Shown one piece after another: positions 44,996 to 53,838 of a DNA stretch of 64,000 nucleotides. Numbering within the stretch: the first letter of the stretch is position 1; the number at the start of each line of letters is the position of its first letter. Source of the DNA: Bacteroidota bacterium (GTDB taxonomy: Bacteria > Bacteroidota > Bacteroidia > Bacteroidales > Prolixibacteraceae). The stretch is taken from positions 62,001 through 126,000 of the forward strand of contig JAJRSD010000072.1 of NCBI GenBank assembly GCA_024278975.1. The letters are read 5' to 3'. The notes beneath the pieces are model-generated. The model was not told the DNA's origin and did not search any database. It saw nothing but the letters and a program-made list of their open reading frames with translations. The translations under genes were made by a program, and so were the position numbers.

Positions 44996-45799
44996 ATGAA
45001 AAATATAAAAGACCATCTTCACGAAATAATCTTTGAAGCCGACACAAAAGAAGGTAAGTTTTTTGACGTTGCACTTTTAATTGTAATTCTTATAAGTGTT
45101 GCACTTGTTATGCTCGAAAGTGTTCCTGTTATTCAACAAAATAATAAGCAAATCTTAAAATTTTCGGAATGGGTTATTACAGCCATTTTTACTTTAGAAT
45201 ATATTCTGAGAATTGCAATTGTTAACAAACCATTTCGATATATTTTTAGCTTTTATGGAGTTATCGATTTATTGTCGGTCATTCCTACCTACCTGAGTTT
45301 GTTAATTGTCGGGTCGCAAAGTTTAATTGTAATTCGTGTTCTCCGGCTGCTTCGTGTATTCAGAATATTAAAACTTACTCGTTATACACAAGCAGGAAAA
45401 ATTCTTGCTCGCGCGTTGTGGAATAGCCGGGCTAAAGTAAGTGTTTTTGTGTTTTTTATTCTGATTATTGTTACAATATTTGGAACTATAATGTATCTGG
45501 TCGAGGGCGAAGAGCACGGATTTACAAGTATTCCGAGAAGTATTTATTGGGCAATTGTTACTTTAACTACGGTGGGTTACGGCGATATTAGTCCGACAAC
45601 TCCCGTGGGGCAATTTTTAGCAAGTATTGTAATGATAATGGGTTATGCAATTATTGCCGTGCCGACAGGAATTGTAACTGCCGAAATTATTAAGCCCACT
45701 TTTAAAAGTAATACGCAGGTTTGCCCCGAGTGTTTGTACGATTCGCACGACGATAATGCAATATTTTGCAAAAAATGTGGCAGTAAAATTAATTCGTAA
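44996..45799 (+). CDS. Voltage-gated-type potassium channel with C-terminal zinc ribbon
   Basis: A 267-residue six-helix channel subunit. Helices S1-S4 occupy ~25-130. S4 has regularly spaced arginines (114, 117, 120, 123 in 'IRVLRLLRVFRILKLTR'), as in voltage sensors. The pore carries the K+ filter Thr192-Val-Gly-Tyr-Gly-Asp197. After S6 there is a short cytoplasmic tail with two CxxC pairs (Cys243/Cys246 and Cys258/Cys261), a zinc-ribbon pattern ('CPECLYDS', 'CKKCGSKI'). The tail could tie gating to zinc or redox state, or assist tetramer assembly. Confidence 0.9.
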   Translation: MKNIKDHLHEIIFEADTKEGKFFDVALLIVILISVALVMLESVPVIQQNNKQILKFSEWVITAIFTLEYILRIAIVNKPFRYIFSFYGVIDLLSVIPTYLSLLIVGSQSLIVIRVLRLLRVFRILKLTRYTQAGKILARALWNSRAKVSVFVFFILIIVTIFGTIMYLVEGEEHGFTSIPRSIYWAIVTLTTVGYGDISPTTPVGQFLASIVMIMGYAIIAVPTGIVTAEIIKPTFKSNTQVCPECLYDSHDDNAIFCKKCGSKINS

Positions 45800-45811
45800 A
45801 GTTAGGGAAAT

Positions 45812-45909
45812 GGAGTTTCCAACTCCTTCTTACTAAATATACAGATATAAGTATTTATTCTTTTTGTTGAACTAACGGTAATCGATAAGTTCACGGAGTT
45901 GGAAACTCC
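45812..45909. repeat. 15-bp inverted repeat pair GGAGTTTCCAACTCC / GGAGTTGGAAACTCC
   Basis: Perfect 15-bp arms at 45812-45826 and 45895-45909 separated by 68 bases of AT-rich DNA. They lie between the channel gene and thyA. They could be the ends of a small non-autonomous element or a dispersed intergenic repeat; no coding sequence is inside. Confidence 0.6.
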
Positions 45910-45985
45910 GTGTCCCGGTTAACAACATCTAAACATTTGTGGATATCTATATCGCTCTTTTATAATTCATATTTTTTCAAAAAAC

Positions 45986-45993
45986 TATTTTTG
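45986..45993 (+). promoter_or_regulatory. -7 box for thyA
   Basis: TATTTTTG, matching TAnnTTTG, 17 bases before the thyA ATG. Confidence 0.5.
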
Positions 45994-46009
45994 CAGCAAA
46001 TTTTACAAA

Positions 46010-46804
46010 ATGAGGCAGTATTTAGATTTATTGGAAACAGTTTTAAAAGAGGGAACTGAAAAAAAAGACAGAACCGGAACCGGAACAATCAGCCGGTTTG
46101 GACATCAAATCAGGTTCGATTTGAGTGAAGGATTCCCGATGGTTACAACTAAAAAACTACATCTTAAATCAATTATTCACGAGCTGCTTTGGTTTATTGC
46201 CGGCGATACAAACAATAAATATTTACAAGATAACGGAGTTCGGATTTGGAACGATTGGGCTGACGAAAATGGCGACCTCGGTCATATTTACGGCTACCAG
46301 TGGCGAAGTTGGCCAACTCCCGACGGAAAACATATCGACCAGATTACCAGAGTTGTAAACTCTATTCAGGAGAATCCCGACTCGCGGCGGCACATTGTAA
46401 GCGCGTGGAATGTTGGCGAATTGGATAAAATGAATTTGCCGCCCTGTCATATTCTTTTTCAGTTTTATATTGCCGACGGAAAACTTTCGTGCCAGTTGTA
46501 CCAGCGCAGTGCCGATGCTTTTTTAGGAGTACCTTTTAATATTGCATCGTACGCACTTTTAACTTTAATGATGGCACAGGTTACCGGATTGCAACCCGGC
46601 GATTTTGTTCATACTTTTGGCGATGTACATATCTATTCAAACCATATTGAACAGGCAAAACTACAACTCTCGCGCAAGCCATTTCCTCTGTCTGAGATGA
46701 AAATTAATAAGGATATTAAAAGTATTTTCGATTTTAAATTCGACGATTTTGATCTGGTGAATTATCAAGCGCACCCACATATTAAGGGGAAAGTTGCGGT
46801 TTAA
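46010..46804 (+). CDS. thyA: Thymidylate synthase
   Basis: A 264-residue ThyA, the same length as the E. coli enzyme. It methylates dUMP to dTMP using methylene-tetrahydrofolate and releases dihydrofolate. Catalytic Cys146 lies in '[12 protein letters not shown]'. '[11 protein letters not shown]' (phosphate-binding Arg), '[14 protein letters not shown]' and '[20 protein letters not shown]' are intact. Its natural partner folA, which recycles the dihydrofolate, lies 1.8 kb downstream, separated by an AbiEi/AbiEii pair. Confidence 0.96.
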   Translation: MRQYLDLLETVLKEGTEKKDRTGTGTISRFGHQIRFDLSEGFPMVTTKKLHLKSIIHELLWFIAGDTNNKYLQDNGVRIWNDWADENGDLGHIYGYQWRSWPTPDGKHIDQITRVVNSIQENPDSRRHIVSAWNVGELDKMNLPPCHILFQFYIADGKLSCQLYQRSADAFLGVPFNIASYALLTLMMAQVTGLQPGDFVHTFGDVHIYSNHIEQAKLQLSRKPFPLSEMKINKDIKSIFDFKFDDFDLVNYQAHPHIKGKVAV

Positions 46805-46973
46805 ATAATTCCGAAATTACATTAAAGTACCTGCCATTCCGAGAGTTCACCTAATTTTATTAGCATAATGAGGCGATGACAGATTGAAAAGCACTGTCAT
46901 TGGCAGCAAAGCGAGGAGTCTCTTTCAATTTAATTGGACACTAATGAAATTACAATAAATTAAACAGGCTGAT

Positions 46974-47014
46974 TGTCTGCGAAAAGTATTAAAAAACGTA
47001 TCTTTGTGCAGACA
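46974..47014 (+). promoter_or_regulatory. Promoter with inverted repeat (candidate AbiEi operator 2)
   Basis: TGTCTGC (46974-46980) and GCAGACA (47008-47014) form perfect arms, with further AAAG/CTTT complementarity inside. The -7 box TATCTTTG (46999-47006) lies directly before the right arm. The AbiEi ATG is at 47026. The arrangement parallels the operator of the first AbiE module although the sequence differs. Confidence 0.55.
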
Positions 47015-47025
47015 TTCGGGCGAAT

Positions 47026-47838
47026 ATGGCAAAGCGAACTAATATATCAGATTGGATAGATCAACAATTAACCAAAGGGGAATATAGTTTTACGCTCCGG
47101 AATTTACATCGTAAGATGCCTGATAAATCTGATAATTCCATAAAATTAGCTTTAAAAAGATTGGTTGATAAGAAGAAAATCATATCAATGTCAAAGGGAT
47201 TCTACATCATTATCCCACCTACTTATCAAAATTTGGGCGTTCTCCCTCCGGTTATGTTTATGGACAATTTGATGGAATATTTGAAGAGACCGTATTATAT
47301 TTCATTACTTTCAGCAGCTTCATTGCATGGTGCGAGCCATCAGCAACCACAACTTCATTTTGTTTGTACTACCTTACCAAGTATGCGCGATACGAATAAA
47401 AATGGGATACAGATTAAATATGTAAGCAAGAGGAATTTCCCTGAATATCACATCATACAAAAAAAGACAGACAGTGGCTACGTTAATATATCCGCCCCAA
47501 TTTTAACTTGTCTTGATTTGATTAATTATCAAAAAATAATTGGCGGATTTAACCGAGTAGCAACAGTTATAAACGAATTGTCGGAAGAGATAAGCAAGAG
47601 TGAAGTAAATTCTGATATCCTTCAATTGGCACCCCAAACAATCATTCAGCGATTGGGGTATTTATGGGAATACGAATGCAATCATTTAGAATTAGCCAAT
47701 GTATTATTTAAGATTATAAAAGAATCACCACGTTCTTTTAAAACCTATAAATTAAATCCAGGCAGGAATTTGCAAAAGCAAATAAATAGAAACAGATGGA
47801 GCATTAATGTGAATACTCAAATTGAGATTGACGAATGA
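47026..47838 (+). CDS. Type IV antitoxin, AbiEi family (second module)
   Basis: A 270-residue AbiEi-type antitoxin/repressor. The N-terminal winged helix is 'FTLRNLHRKMPDKSDNSIKL' to 'KKIISMSKGFYIIIPP' (~20-65). The AbiEi body has 'YYISLLSAASLHGASHQQP' and 'ILTCLDLINYQKIIGGFNRV'. It would bind its own promoter and oppose the AbiEii toxin. It overlaps the toxin gene by 4 bases (ATGA, 47835-47838). The pair is intact and sits between thyA and folA. Confidence 0.85.
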   Translation: MAKRTNISDWIDQQLTKGEYSFTLRNLHRKMPDKSDNSIKLALKRLVDKKKIISMSKGFYIIIPPTYQNLGVLPPVMFMDNLMEYLKRPYYISLLSAASLHGASHQQPQLHFVCTTLPSMRDTNKNGIQIKYVSKRNFPEYHIIQKKTDSGYVNISAPILTCLDLINYQKIIGGFNRVATVINELSEEISKSEVNSDILQLAPQTIIQRLGYLWEYECNHLELANVLFKIIKESPRSFKTYKLNPGRNLQKQINRNRWSINVNTQIEIDE

Positions 47839-48632
47839 TACCAAGAGCATATATTACAGAATGGACACAATATGCTCCATGGAAATCAAACGAGCAAGTT
47901 GAACAGGACTTAGTCATCTGCAGGGCTCTGGTAGAAATATTCTCCGATGAATTTTTATCTAATGAACTGGTATTTCGTGGAGGTACAGCCTTACATAAAT
48001 TATATTTAAATCCACAGTCCAGATATTCTGAAGACATTGATTTAGTTCAGGTAAATAAAGGGGCAATTGAACCTGTATTAGATAGAATCAGAGCATTGCT
48101 CGACCCATTATTTGAATCGAAAGCTAAATACAAAAAAACATTAATAAGCAATAAACTGACTTATCGGTTTCAATCTGAGTTTCCTCCGGTACAGACTATG
48201 AAATTGAAAATTGAGATTAATTGCCGAGAGCATTTCACAGAATTGGGATACGTAAAAGTTCCGTTTGAATTCAACTCAAAATGGTATAAAGGTTCATGCC
48301 TGATAAACACATATCATCTGGAAGAACTGATGGGCACTAAACTCAGGGCGCTTTACCAACGAACAAAAGGAAGGGATTTGTATGACCAATATCAAGCATT
48401 GACAAAAGTTGCTGATATAGATATAAAAAAAGTTATACAGTGTTATTATGCTTATATGCATCAATCTAATATATCAGTGCCTACCCGGGAATTGTACATG
48501 CAAAATATAACAGAAAAAATGAGCGACCCAGAGTTTATTGGAGATACAATAGCCTTAATACACACCAAAGAGGAATGGAATGCAGAGGAAGCATTCAAAT
48601 TAATTAAAACAAAAATTCTACTCAATTTATAA
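47835..48632 (+). CDS. AbiEii/AbiGii-type nucleotidyltransferase toxin (second module)
   Basis: A 265-residue nucleotidyltransferase. Core motifs: 'VFRGGTALHKLYLNP' (Gly49-Gly50) and 'RYSEDIDLVQV' (Glu66, Asp67, Asp69). The C-terminal 'LEELMGTKLRALYQRTKGRDLYD' segment is typical of the family. Related toxins transfer nucleotides to RNA such as tRNA acceptor ends and stop growth, giving phage abortive infection in some hosts. The gene is intact, in contrast to the homologue at 4491. folA begins 12 bases downstream, so toxin and folA may share a transcript. Confidence 0.88.
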   Translation: MIPRAYITEWTQYAPWKSNEQVEQDLVICRALVEIFSDEFLSNELVFRGGTALHKLYLNPQSRYSEDIDLVQVNKGAIEPVLDRIRALLDPLFESKAKYKKTLISNKLTYRFQSEFPPVQTMKLKIEINCREHFTELGYVKVPFEFNSKWYKGSCLINTYHLEELMGTKLRALYQRTKGRDLYDQYQALTKVADIDIKKVIQCYYAYMHQSNISVPTRELYMQNITEKMSDPEFIGDTIALIHTKEEWNAEEAFKLIKTKILLNL

Positions 48633-48644
48633 AAAGATAAACTT

Positions 48645-49139
48645 ATGATTCAAAAAAACATCTCAATAATAGTAGCCATTGCCGAGAATTTTGCAATAGG
48701 TAAAAACAACGATCTGCTTTTTCATCTGCCAAACGATTTAAAACATTTTAAAGAAATAACCAGCGGACACACAATAATTATGGGGCGCAATACTTTGCTT
48801 TCGTTGCCAAAATGGCCACTGCCAAATCGCAGGCACATTGTTATAACCGATAAAAAAGATGATGTTTTTGCGGGTTGCGAAACTGTTTTCTCCATAGACG
48901 AAGCCATCGAAAAAGTGAAAAACGAAGATGAAGCTTTTATTATTGGCGGTGGAATGATTTATAAACAGTTTTTTCCGATAGCCGGAAAACTCTATTTAAC
49001 CTTGGTGCATAAGCCGTTTGATGCCGATGTTTTTTTTCCTGAAATACATTATTCTGAATGGAAAGAAATTTCGCGAAAAGATTTTAAGGACGAGAAGAAT
49101 GGTTTTGAATATTCGTATTTGAATTTGGAACGGAAGTAA
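48645..49139 (+). CDS. folA: Dihydrofolate reductase
   Basis: A 164-residue DHFR reducing dihydrofolate to tetrahydrofolate with NADPH. 'IVAIAENFAIGKNNDLLFHLPNDL' holds the substrate-binding acidic residue (Asp in 'LPNDL'). 'HTIIMGRNTLLSLP' binds NADPH. 'EAFIIGGGMIYKQFFP' is the conserved Gly-Gly region. It would normally follow thyA directly. The AbiE pair now separates the two, and folA expression probably depends on read-through from the AbiE operon or on a promoter inside it. Confidence 0.95.
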   Translation: MIQKNISIIVAIAENFAIGKNNDLLFHLPNDLKHFKEITSGHTIIMGRNTLLSLPKWPLPNRRHIVITDKKDDVFAGCETVFSIDEAIEKVKNEDEAFIIGGGMIYKQFFPIAGKLYLTLVHKPFDADVFFPEIHYSEWKEISRKDFKDEKNGFEYSYLNLERK

Positions 49140-49232
49140 AAGTATATTTAATATTCGAAAGTGTTTATATTGCACAGTTGGCGGTCATTACAACAAGATA
49201 CAATAGGCTGTAAATACAAAACAAAATTATCG

Positions 49233-49240
49233 TAAATTTG
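49233..49240 (+). promoter_or_regulatory. -7 box for the Fic gene
   Basis: TAAATTTG, matching TAnnTTTG, 42 bases before ATG 49283. Confidence 0.4.
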
Positions 49241-49282
49241 AACAAAAGATTATAGAGTGACGGAATAAACAACATTTAAATT

Positions 49283-50167
49283 ATGAGTAATGCGAAAATA
49301 TCCATACGTTTTTTTGACGACCGCGAAGTGCGTGCTGTTTGGGACGAAGAAAACGCCAAATGGTGGTTTTCAGTATTGGATATTGTAGCCGTGCTTACCG
49401 ACCAAAACGACTACACCAAAACCCGCAACTATTGGAAATACCTTAAAGCCAAGTTAAAGAAAGAGAATAGTCAGTTGGTTAGTGCCACTACCCAACTGAA
49501 ATTAACTGCGGCAGACGGCAAACAATATAAATCCGATATGCTTGACTACAACGGCATTATTACCTTAGGCAAAACATTTCCCGGAACAAAAGCCAACCGG
49601 TTTATTGAATGGTTTACCTACAGCGATGAAAGCATCGACGGAAAAAGTAAAACAAAAGCTTATGCACTGTTTGAAAGTTCATTTATCAACAGTATAGAAG
49701 TAGGAACAGCAAAAGGCTTACAACAGATACACGCCTATTTATTTGGCGGTTTGTATGATTTTGCTGGACAAATCAGACAAAAAAATATTTCAAAAGGTGG
49801 TTTTCAATTTGCTGTATCACACTTTTTGGGTAATACATTAAAGCAAATAGAAGCTATGCCCGAAACTACATTTGACGAAATTATAGATAAATACATAGAA
49901 ATGAATATTGCTCACCCTTTTATGGAAGGTAATGGTAGAAGCACCAGGATATGGTTGGATTTGATACTGAAAAAACGCATCAAAAAATGCGTTGATTGGA
50001 GTAAGATAAGCAAGTCAGATTACATGAACGCAATGATGTTAAGTCCAACCAAAAGTGGTGTTCTTAAATCACTTTTAGAAAAAACACTCACTATCAAAAT
50101 AAACGACCGAGAAATGTTTATGAAAGGGATTGACTATTCATATTACTACGAAGAAAATAAAAAGTAA
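49283..50167 (+). CDS. BRO-N/Fic fusion protein (AMP-transferase)
   Basis: A 294-residue two-domain protein. Residues ~5-112 resemble the BRO N-terminal DNA-binding domain of phage antirepressors ('[20 protein letters not shown]', '[20 protein letters not shown]'). Residues ~125-290 are a Fic domain with the complete active site His211-Pro-Phe-x-Glu-Gly-Asn-Gly-Arg-x-x-Arg222. Fic enzymes usually AMPylate target proteins. No clear inhibitory [S/T]xxxE[G/N] helix could be placed, and no small antitoxin gene adjoins. The BRO-N half might itself regulate or localise the enzyme. Confidence 0.87.
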   Translation: MSNAKISIRFFDDREVRAVWDEENAKWWFSVLDIVAVLTDQNDYTKTRNYWKYLKAKLKKENSQLVSATTQLKLTAADGKQYKSDMLDYNGIITLGKTFPGTKANRFIEWFTYSDESIDGKSKTKAYALFESSFINSIEVGTAKGLQQIHAYLFGGLYDFAGQIRQKNISKGGFQFAVSHFLGNTLKQIEAMPETTFDEIIDKYIEMNIAHPFMEGNGRSTRIWLDLILKKRIKKCVDWSKISKSDYMNAMMLSPTKSGVLKSLLEKTLTIKINDREMFMKGIDYSYYYEENKK

Positions 50168-50221
50168 TAAACGGTAAAATCGAAAATAACGAACTGCCAA
50201 CAAAAAAATAAATATCAGAAT

Positions 50222-51958
50222 ATGATTAAGTTCAAATTTACATTGGTTCTATTTCTTGCCATTTTTGCTGCTAAAGCTCAAAATCCTCTTCTAAATCTTA
50301 AATACGAGCAAAACTATACGCCCACTTATTCCGAGGTTATTAAGATGTACCAACTTCTCGATGCAAAATACGAGAATGCAAAGCTGGTTGAAAAAGGATT
50401 AACCGATGTTGGAAAACCACTTCATACATTTATTATAAACAGTGAGAACGAGTTTGATCCCGTAAAAATAAAGGCGCAAGGTAAAGCTGTTTTACTGATA
50501 AACAATGGTATTCATCCCGGCGAACCGGCAGGAATTGATGCCAGTCTGCAATTTGCCGACGATATTTTACGTGATAAAAACGGGCTCGCCTCGTTGTTAA
50601 AATCTTGTGTAATTGTAATTATTCCGGCATACAATATTGGCGGGCTTTTAAACCGGAGTGCCTATAATCGGTCGGGACAAACAACACCCTACGAAACTGG
50701 TTTTAGGGGAAATGCCGCCAATCTCGATTTGAATCGCGATTTTGTAAAATGCGACTCTGAAAATGCAAAGTCATTCACAAAGATATTTCAGGAATGGAAT
50801 CCCGATATTTTTTTAGATACTCACACAACAAATGGCTCCGACCATCAATACAGTGTAACTTTAATTGCTCCACAACCCAATATGTTTCCACCAACTCAGG
50901 AAAAATTCCTACGCGAAAAGATGATTCCCGATTTGTTCAGCGAAATGAAAAAAGGGGAGTATGAACTAATTCCGTATGTTAGCTGGATGTTTCGCGACCC
51001 AAAACGAGGCATTAAAATGGATCAATTTAGCGGGCGATATTCATCGGGGTACGCAAGTATATTTAACAGCTATGGAATGATGACCGAGAACCACGTGTAT
51101 AAAATTTATGCCGATCGTGTAAAATCGTGTTATCAGTTTATTAATGTACTTGCAAATTTTACTTCAGAAAATGCTGACGATATAATCGAAAGTAGAAAAA
51201 AGGGTTTCGAAGAGTCGATGTCGACAAAAGAATATGCAATTGATTCTGAAATAGATACAACTGTTTTTACCGAAATTGAATTCAAAGGTTACGAAGTTGA
51301 TGCGAATCAAATTAGCCCGGTAACCGGACTTAAACGTTTTGGATACGATCGTTCGAAACCATACACAAACTCTATTAATTTTTACGATGTTCACAACGCA
51401 ACCGAAATGGTTAGAATACCCGAGTTTTACATTTTACCACAAGCATGGAAAACTGTTATTGAGAGATTAGTTTTAAGTAAAGTTGAATTTCAAAGGCTTC
51501 AAAATGATACAATTTTGGAAGTTGATATTTATTATATCGAAGAGTTCTCAAACGCAAAACGACCTTCGAACGGACACTATTTCCACAATAAAGTTACTAC
51601 CCGAAGCGAAACTCAGAAGATAAATTATTATGCGGGCGATTTGATTATTCCGGTAAGGCAAAAAAGAATTAAATACCTGATTGAAATGTTGGAACCAAAA
51701 GCAAAAGATTCATTTTTTAGATGGAACTTTTTCGATAATATCCTCGATAGTCGCGAGTATTTTTCGAGTTATGGATTCGAAGAAAATGCCTTGAAATATT
51801 TAGACCAACATCCTGAGTTCAAAAAGGAATTTCAGGAAAAACAAAAATTGGATCCCGAGTTTGCAAAGAATCACCGTGCACAACTCGCTTATATTTACTA
51901 TAATACTGAATGGGCAGAAAAAACATACAAAAGGTATCCGGTTGGAAAACTATTTTAA
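50222..51958 (+). CDS. M14 family zinc carboxypeptidase, secreted
   Basis: A 578-residue exported metallopeptidase with a signal peptide ending at 'FAAKAQN'. The zinc ligands are in 'NNGIHPGEPAGIDASLQF' (His-x-x-Glu) and 'FLDTHTTNGSDHQYS' (His). 'GNAANLDLNRDFVKCDSEN' is the substrate-binding Asn-Arg region. The C-terminal ~230 residues are an accessory domain without a family I recognise. It probably trims peptides or peptidoglycan stems in the periplasm. It is a single gene 54 bases after Fic. Confidence 0.85.
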   Translation: MIKFKFTLVLFLAIFAAKAQNPLLNLKYEQNYTPTYSEVIKMYQLLDAKYENAKLVEKGLTDVGKPLHTFIINSENEFDPVKIKAQGKAVLLINNGIHPGEPAGIDASLQFADDILRDKNGLASLLKSCVIVIIPAYNIGGLLNRSAYNRSGQTTPYETGFRGNAANLDLNRDFVKCDSENAKSFTKIFQEWNPDIFLDTHTTNGSDHQYSVTLIAPQPNMFPPTQEKFLREKMIPDLFSEMKKGEYELIPYVSWMFRDPKRGIKMDQFSGRYSSGYASIFNSYGMMTENHVYKIYADRVKSCYQFINVLANFTSENADDIIESRKKGFEESMSTKEYAIDSEIDTTVFTEIEFKGYEVDANQISPVTGLKRFGYDRSKPYTNSINFYDVHNATEMVRIPEFYILPQAWKTVIERLVLSKVEFQRLQNDTILEVDIYYIEEFSNAKRPSNGHYFHNKVTTRSETQKINYYAGDLIIPVRQKRIKYLIEMLEPKAKDSFFRWNFFDNILDSREYFSSYGFEENALKYLDQHPEFKKEFQEKQKLDPEFAKNHRAQLAYIYYNTEWAEKTYKRYPVGKLF

Positions 51959-52027
51959 ACCTTTTGAAATAATGATAGTCTATTAACCGTTAAACAGTTC
52001 TAATCAGTAACTTAAAAATTATATGTT

Positions 52028-52930
52028 ATGAATCTAAAAGTCTTATTTTCCGTATTATTTGTTACCCTTTTTCTTGCCATTTCGTGCGAAAAACAAACTC
52101 TACAAACCAATTCTCAGATTGATGCAGAAACGTTAGCACTTGTTGACGATGAAGTTTTGGCCGATATTAATTTTGCCGAACTTTTAGATGAAAGTGACGA
52201 TGGCATTTTCTGGGGAGACATTGATTTCTTCTCGTTAAAATCTGCTGAAACAGTAGAAGGAACCTGCCCTGCCCGCGAGGTAGAAAAGGCAGATGGTAAA
52301 GTTAAGGTGACTTTAACTTTTTCGGGTGATGATTGTGGTAAAAGTGGTGTAATTATTATCGAATACCTCAGGGGAGATGCTAAAATTAGAAATAAGAAGA
52401 AGTCGATAACTTATGTTGATTTTACAAATAAAAAAGGTGTAACTTTTAACGGAACTAAAATTATTATTCGTGGAGACGACAACTACAATATTACTGCAGA
52501 ATTAACTATTACGAAACAAAATGAAGATGGTGAGGCTGTTAAATTTGAACGAAACTATCACCGGCAAATAAGGTGGATTTGTGGTCTTAAAACACGAAAA
52601 AATCACGATGACAATATTAAGAAAATTACAGGCAAATCGGAAGTTGTAAAATATATTAATGATGTTGAAGTAAAATCGTACAGTCGCGAAATTTTAAGAC
52701 CTCTTTTAATTGTAAAAGCCTGCGCATTACAAATTCAGGCAGGTTCGGTTAAAATTGAAAAGGGCGATGGAACTGAATTGAAAATTGATTATGGCAAAAT
52801 GCCAAAAGAAATAAGTTGCGATGCTGACTTTGACTGTGATTCTGAAATTGAAGTTACAAAAGACGGTGAAACTTTTAAAGTAACTTTTGATGAAAATGGT
52901 AAAAGGGTTAAGCAGAATAAAGAAGATTAA
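52028..52930 (+). CDS. Hypothetical lipoprotein
   Basis: A 300-residue protein with lipobox Cys20 ('LFLAISCEKQTL'). I do not recognise a family. The mature part starts with an acidic helical stretch ('LVDDEVLADINFAELLDESDD'), then beta-rich sequence with about seven cysteines ('VEGTCPARE', 'FSGDDCGKSG', 'CDADFDCDSE'), which could form disulfides. It has features of small envelope lipoproteins common in Bacteroidota. A strong terminator follows, shared with the convergent ppa gene. Confidence 0.6.
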   Translation: MNLKVLFSVLFVTLFLAISCEKQTLQTNSQIDAETLALVDDEVLADINFAELLDESDDGIFWGDIDFFSLKSAETVEGTCPAREVEKADGKVKVTLTFSGDDCGKSGVIIIEYLRGDAKIRNKKKSITYVDFTNKKGVTFNGTKIIIRGDDNYNITAELTITKQNEDGEAVKFERNYHRQIRWICGLKTRKNHDDNIKKITGKSEVVKYINDVEVKSYSREILRPLLIVKACALQIQAGSVKIEKGDGTELKIDYGKMPKEISCDADFDCDSEIEVTKDGETFKVTFDENGKRVKQNKED

Positions 52931-52946
52931 TAGAGAAAAGAGAGAT

Positions 52947-52980
52947 AAAAAAAAGGAGGCTATTTTTAGCCTCCTTTTTT
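52947..52980. terminator. Bidirectional terminator between lipoprotein and ppa
   Basis: AAAAAGGAGGCTA / TAGCCTCCTTTTT stem with a TTTT-type loop. A- and T-runs on both ends let it serve both convergent genes. It touches the ppa stop codon at 52980-52982. Confidence 0.88.
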
Positions 52981-53645
52981 TATGCCAGTAAACTTCCCAG
53001 ATTCGAAAATTTATCGTTATAATCTTCCACCGATGCCTGAATAACTTCGTAAGCTTCTTCAACTCCATAAGTTGCTGTAATCTCTGTATTACTTTCAACT
53101 CCCGGCATATCTTTGTAAGTTAAAAAATAGTGTTCCAGCCGTTGAATCACAATTTCAGGCACTTCCGAAATATCTTTAAAATGCCCGTACATCGTGTCGT
53201 TTCTCAATACAGCAATAATTTTATCGTCAGCCTGGTTTCCGTCAATCATTCGGAAACCTCCAATCGGACGTGCATTTACCAGCAAATCGCCATGTGCAAT
53301 CGCTTTCTCTGTTAGTACACAAATATCAATTGGGTCGCCATCACCCATAATTCCTTTACGTTTGGTTTTATTGCTGCAAAAATCGCCCACTTTTTTACCA
53401 CAATAAGTTTGCGGAATAAAACCGTAAAGTGCCGGAACCACATTCGAGAATTTCTGCGGACGGTCGATACGCAAATAACCACTGTCTTTATCAATTTCGT
53501 ATTTAACCGTATCAGTTGAAACTACTTCGATAAAAGCTGTTAACTCTTCGGGTGATTTTTCACCGATAAAAACTCCGTGCCACGGATGCGATTTATATCT
53601 CAGTCCCATTAATCGCCCAATGGGGTCTGATATTCTGTCTGCCAT
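52980..53645 (-). CDS. ppa: Inorganic pyrophosphatase (family I)
   Basis: A 221-residue soluble family I pyrophosphatase that hydrolyses PPi and pulls biosynthetic reactions forward. The metal-binding signature is 'GDGDPIDICVLTEKAI'. 'KYEIDKDSGYLRIDRP' and 'YGFIPQTYCG' hold the substrate-binding Lys, Arg and Tyr. It is somewhat longer than E. coli Ppa (176) because of N-terminal and central additions usual in this phylum. It is a single transcription unit. Confidence 0.93.
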   Translation of the reverse strand: MADRISDPIGRLMGLRYKSHPWHGVFIGEKSPEELTAFIEVVSTDTVKYEIDKDSGYLRIDRPQKFSNVVPALYGFIPQTYCGKKVGDFCSNKTKRKGIMGDGDPIDICVLTEKAIAHGDLLVNARPIGGFRMIDGNQADDKIIAVLRNDTMYGHFKDISEVPEIVIQRLEHYFLTYKDMPGVESNTEITATYGVEEAYEVIQASVEDYNDKFSNLGSLLA

Positions 53646-53743
53646 ATTAGTTTATTTTTAATTTTTCAATTCAAACGAATGGTAATGAATTTGGTTCAAT
53701 TTAAAAATATATTTATATCTCACTACGTAACATTTTTAAATAA

Positions 53744-53756
53744 GCTCCGTAGGAGC
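53744..53756. repeat. Palindrome GCTCCGTAGGAGC with outer ATATCTC/GAGATAT arms
   Basis: Central 5-bp arms around GTA, with additional outer inverted pieces at 53715-53721 and 53757-53763. It resembles dispersed 'ctccgtaggagcgagat' repeats found between Bacteroidota genes. No gene lies in the 193-base gap. Confidence 0.45.
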
Positions 53757-53838
53757 GAGATATTATCTTCAATCCTCATTAAGTTGAATTACATCAATTT
53801 AAAATAAATTTATCGGATATAACGAAAAAGATACAATT

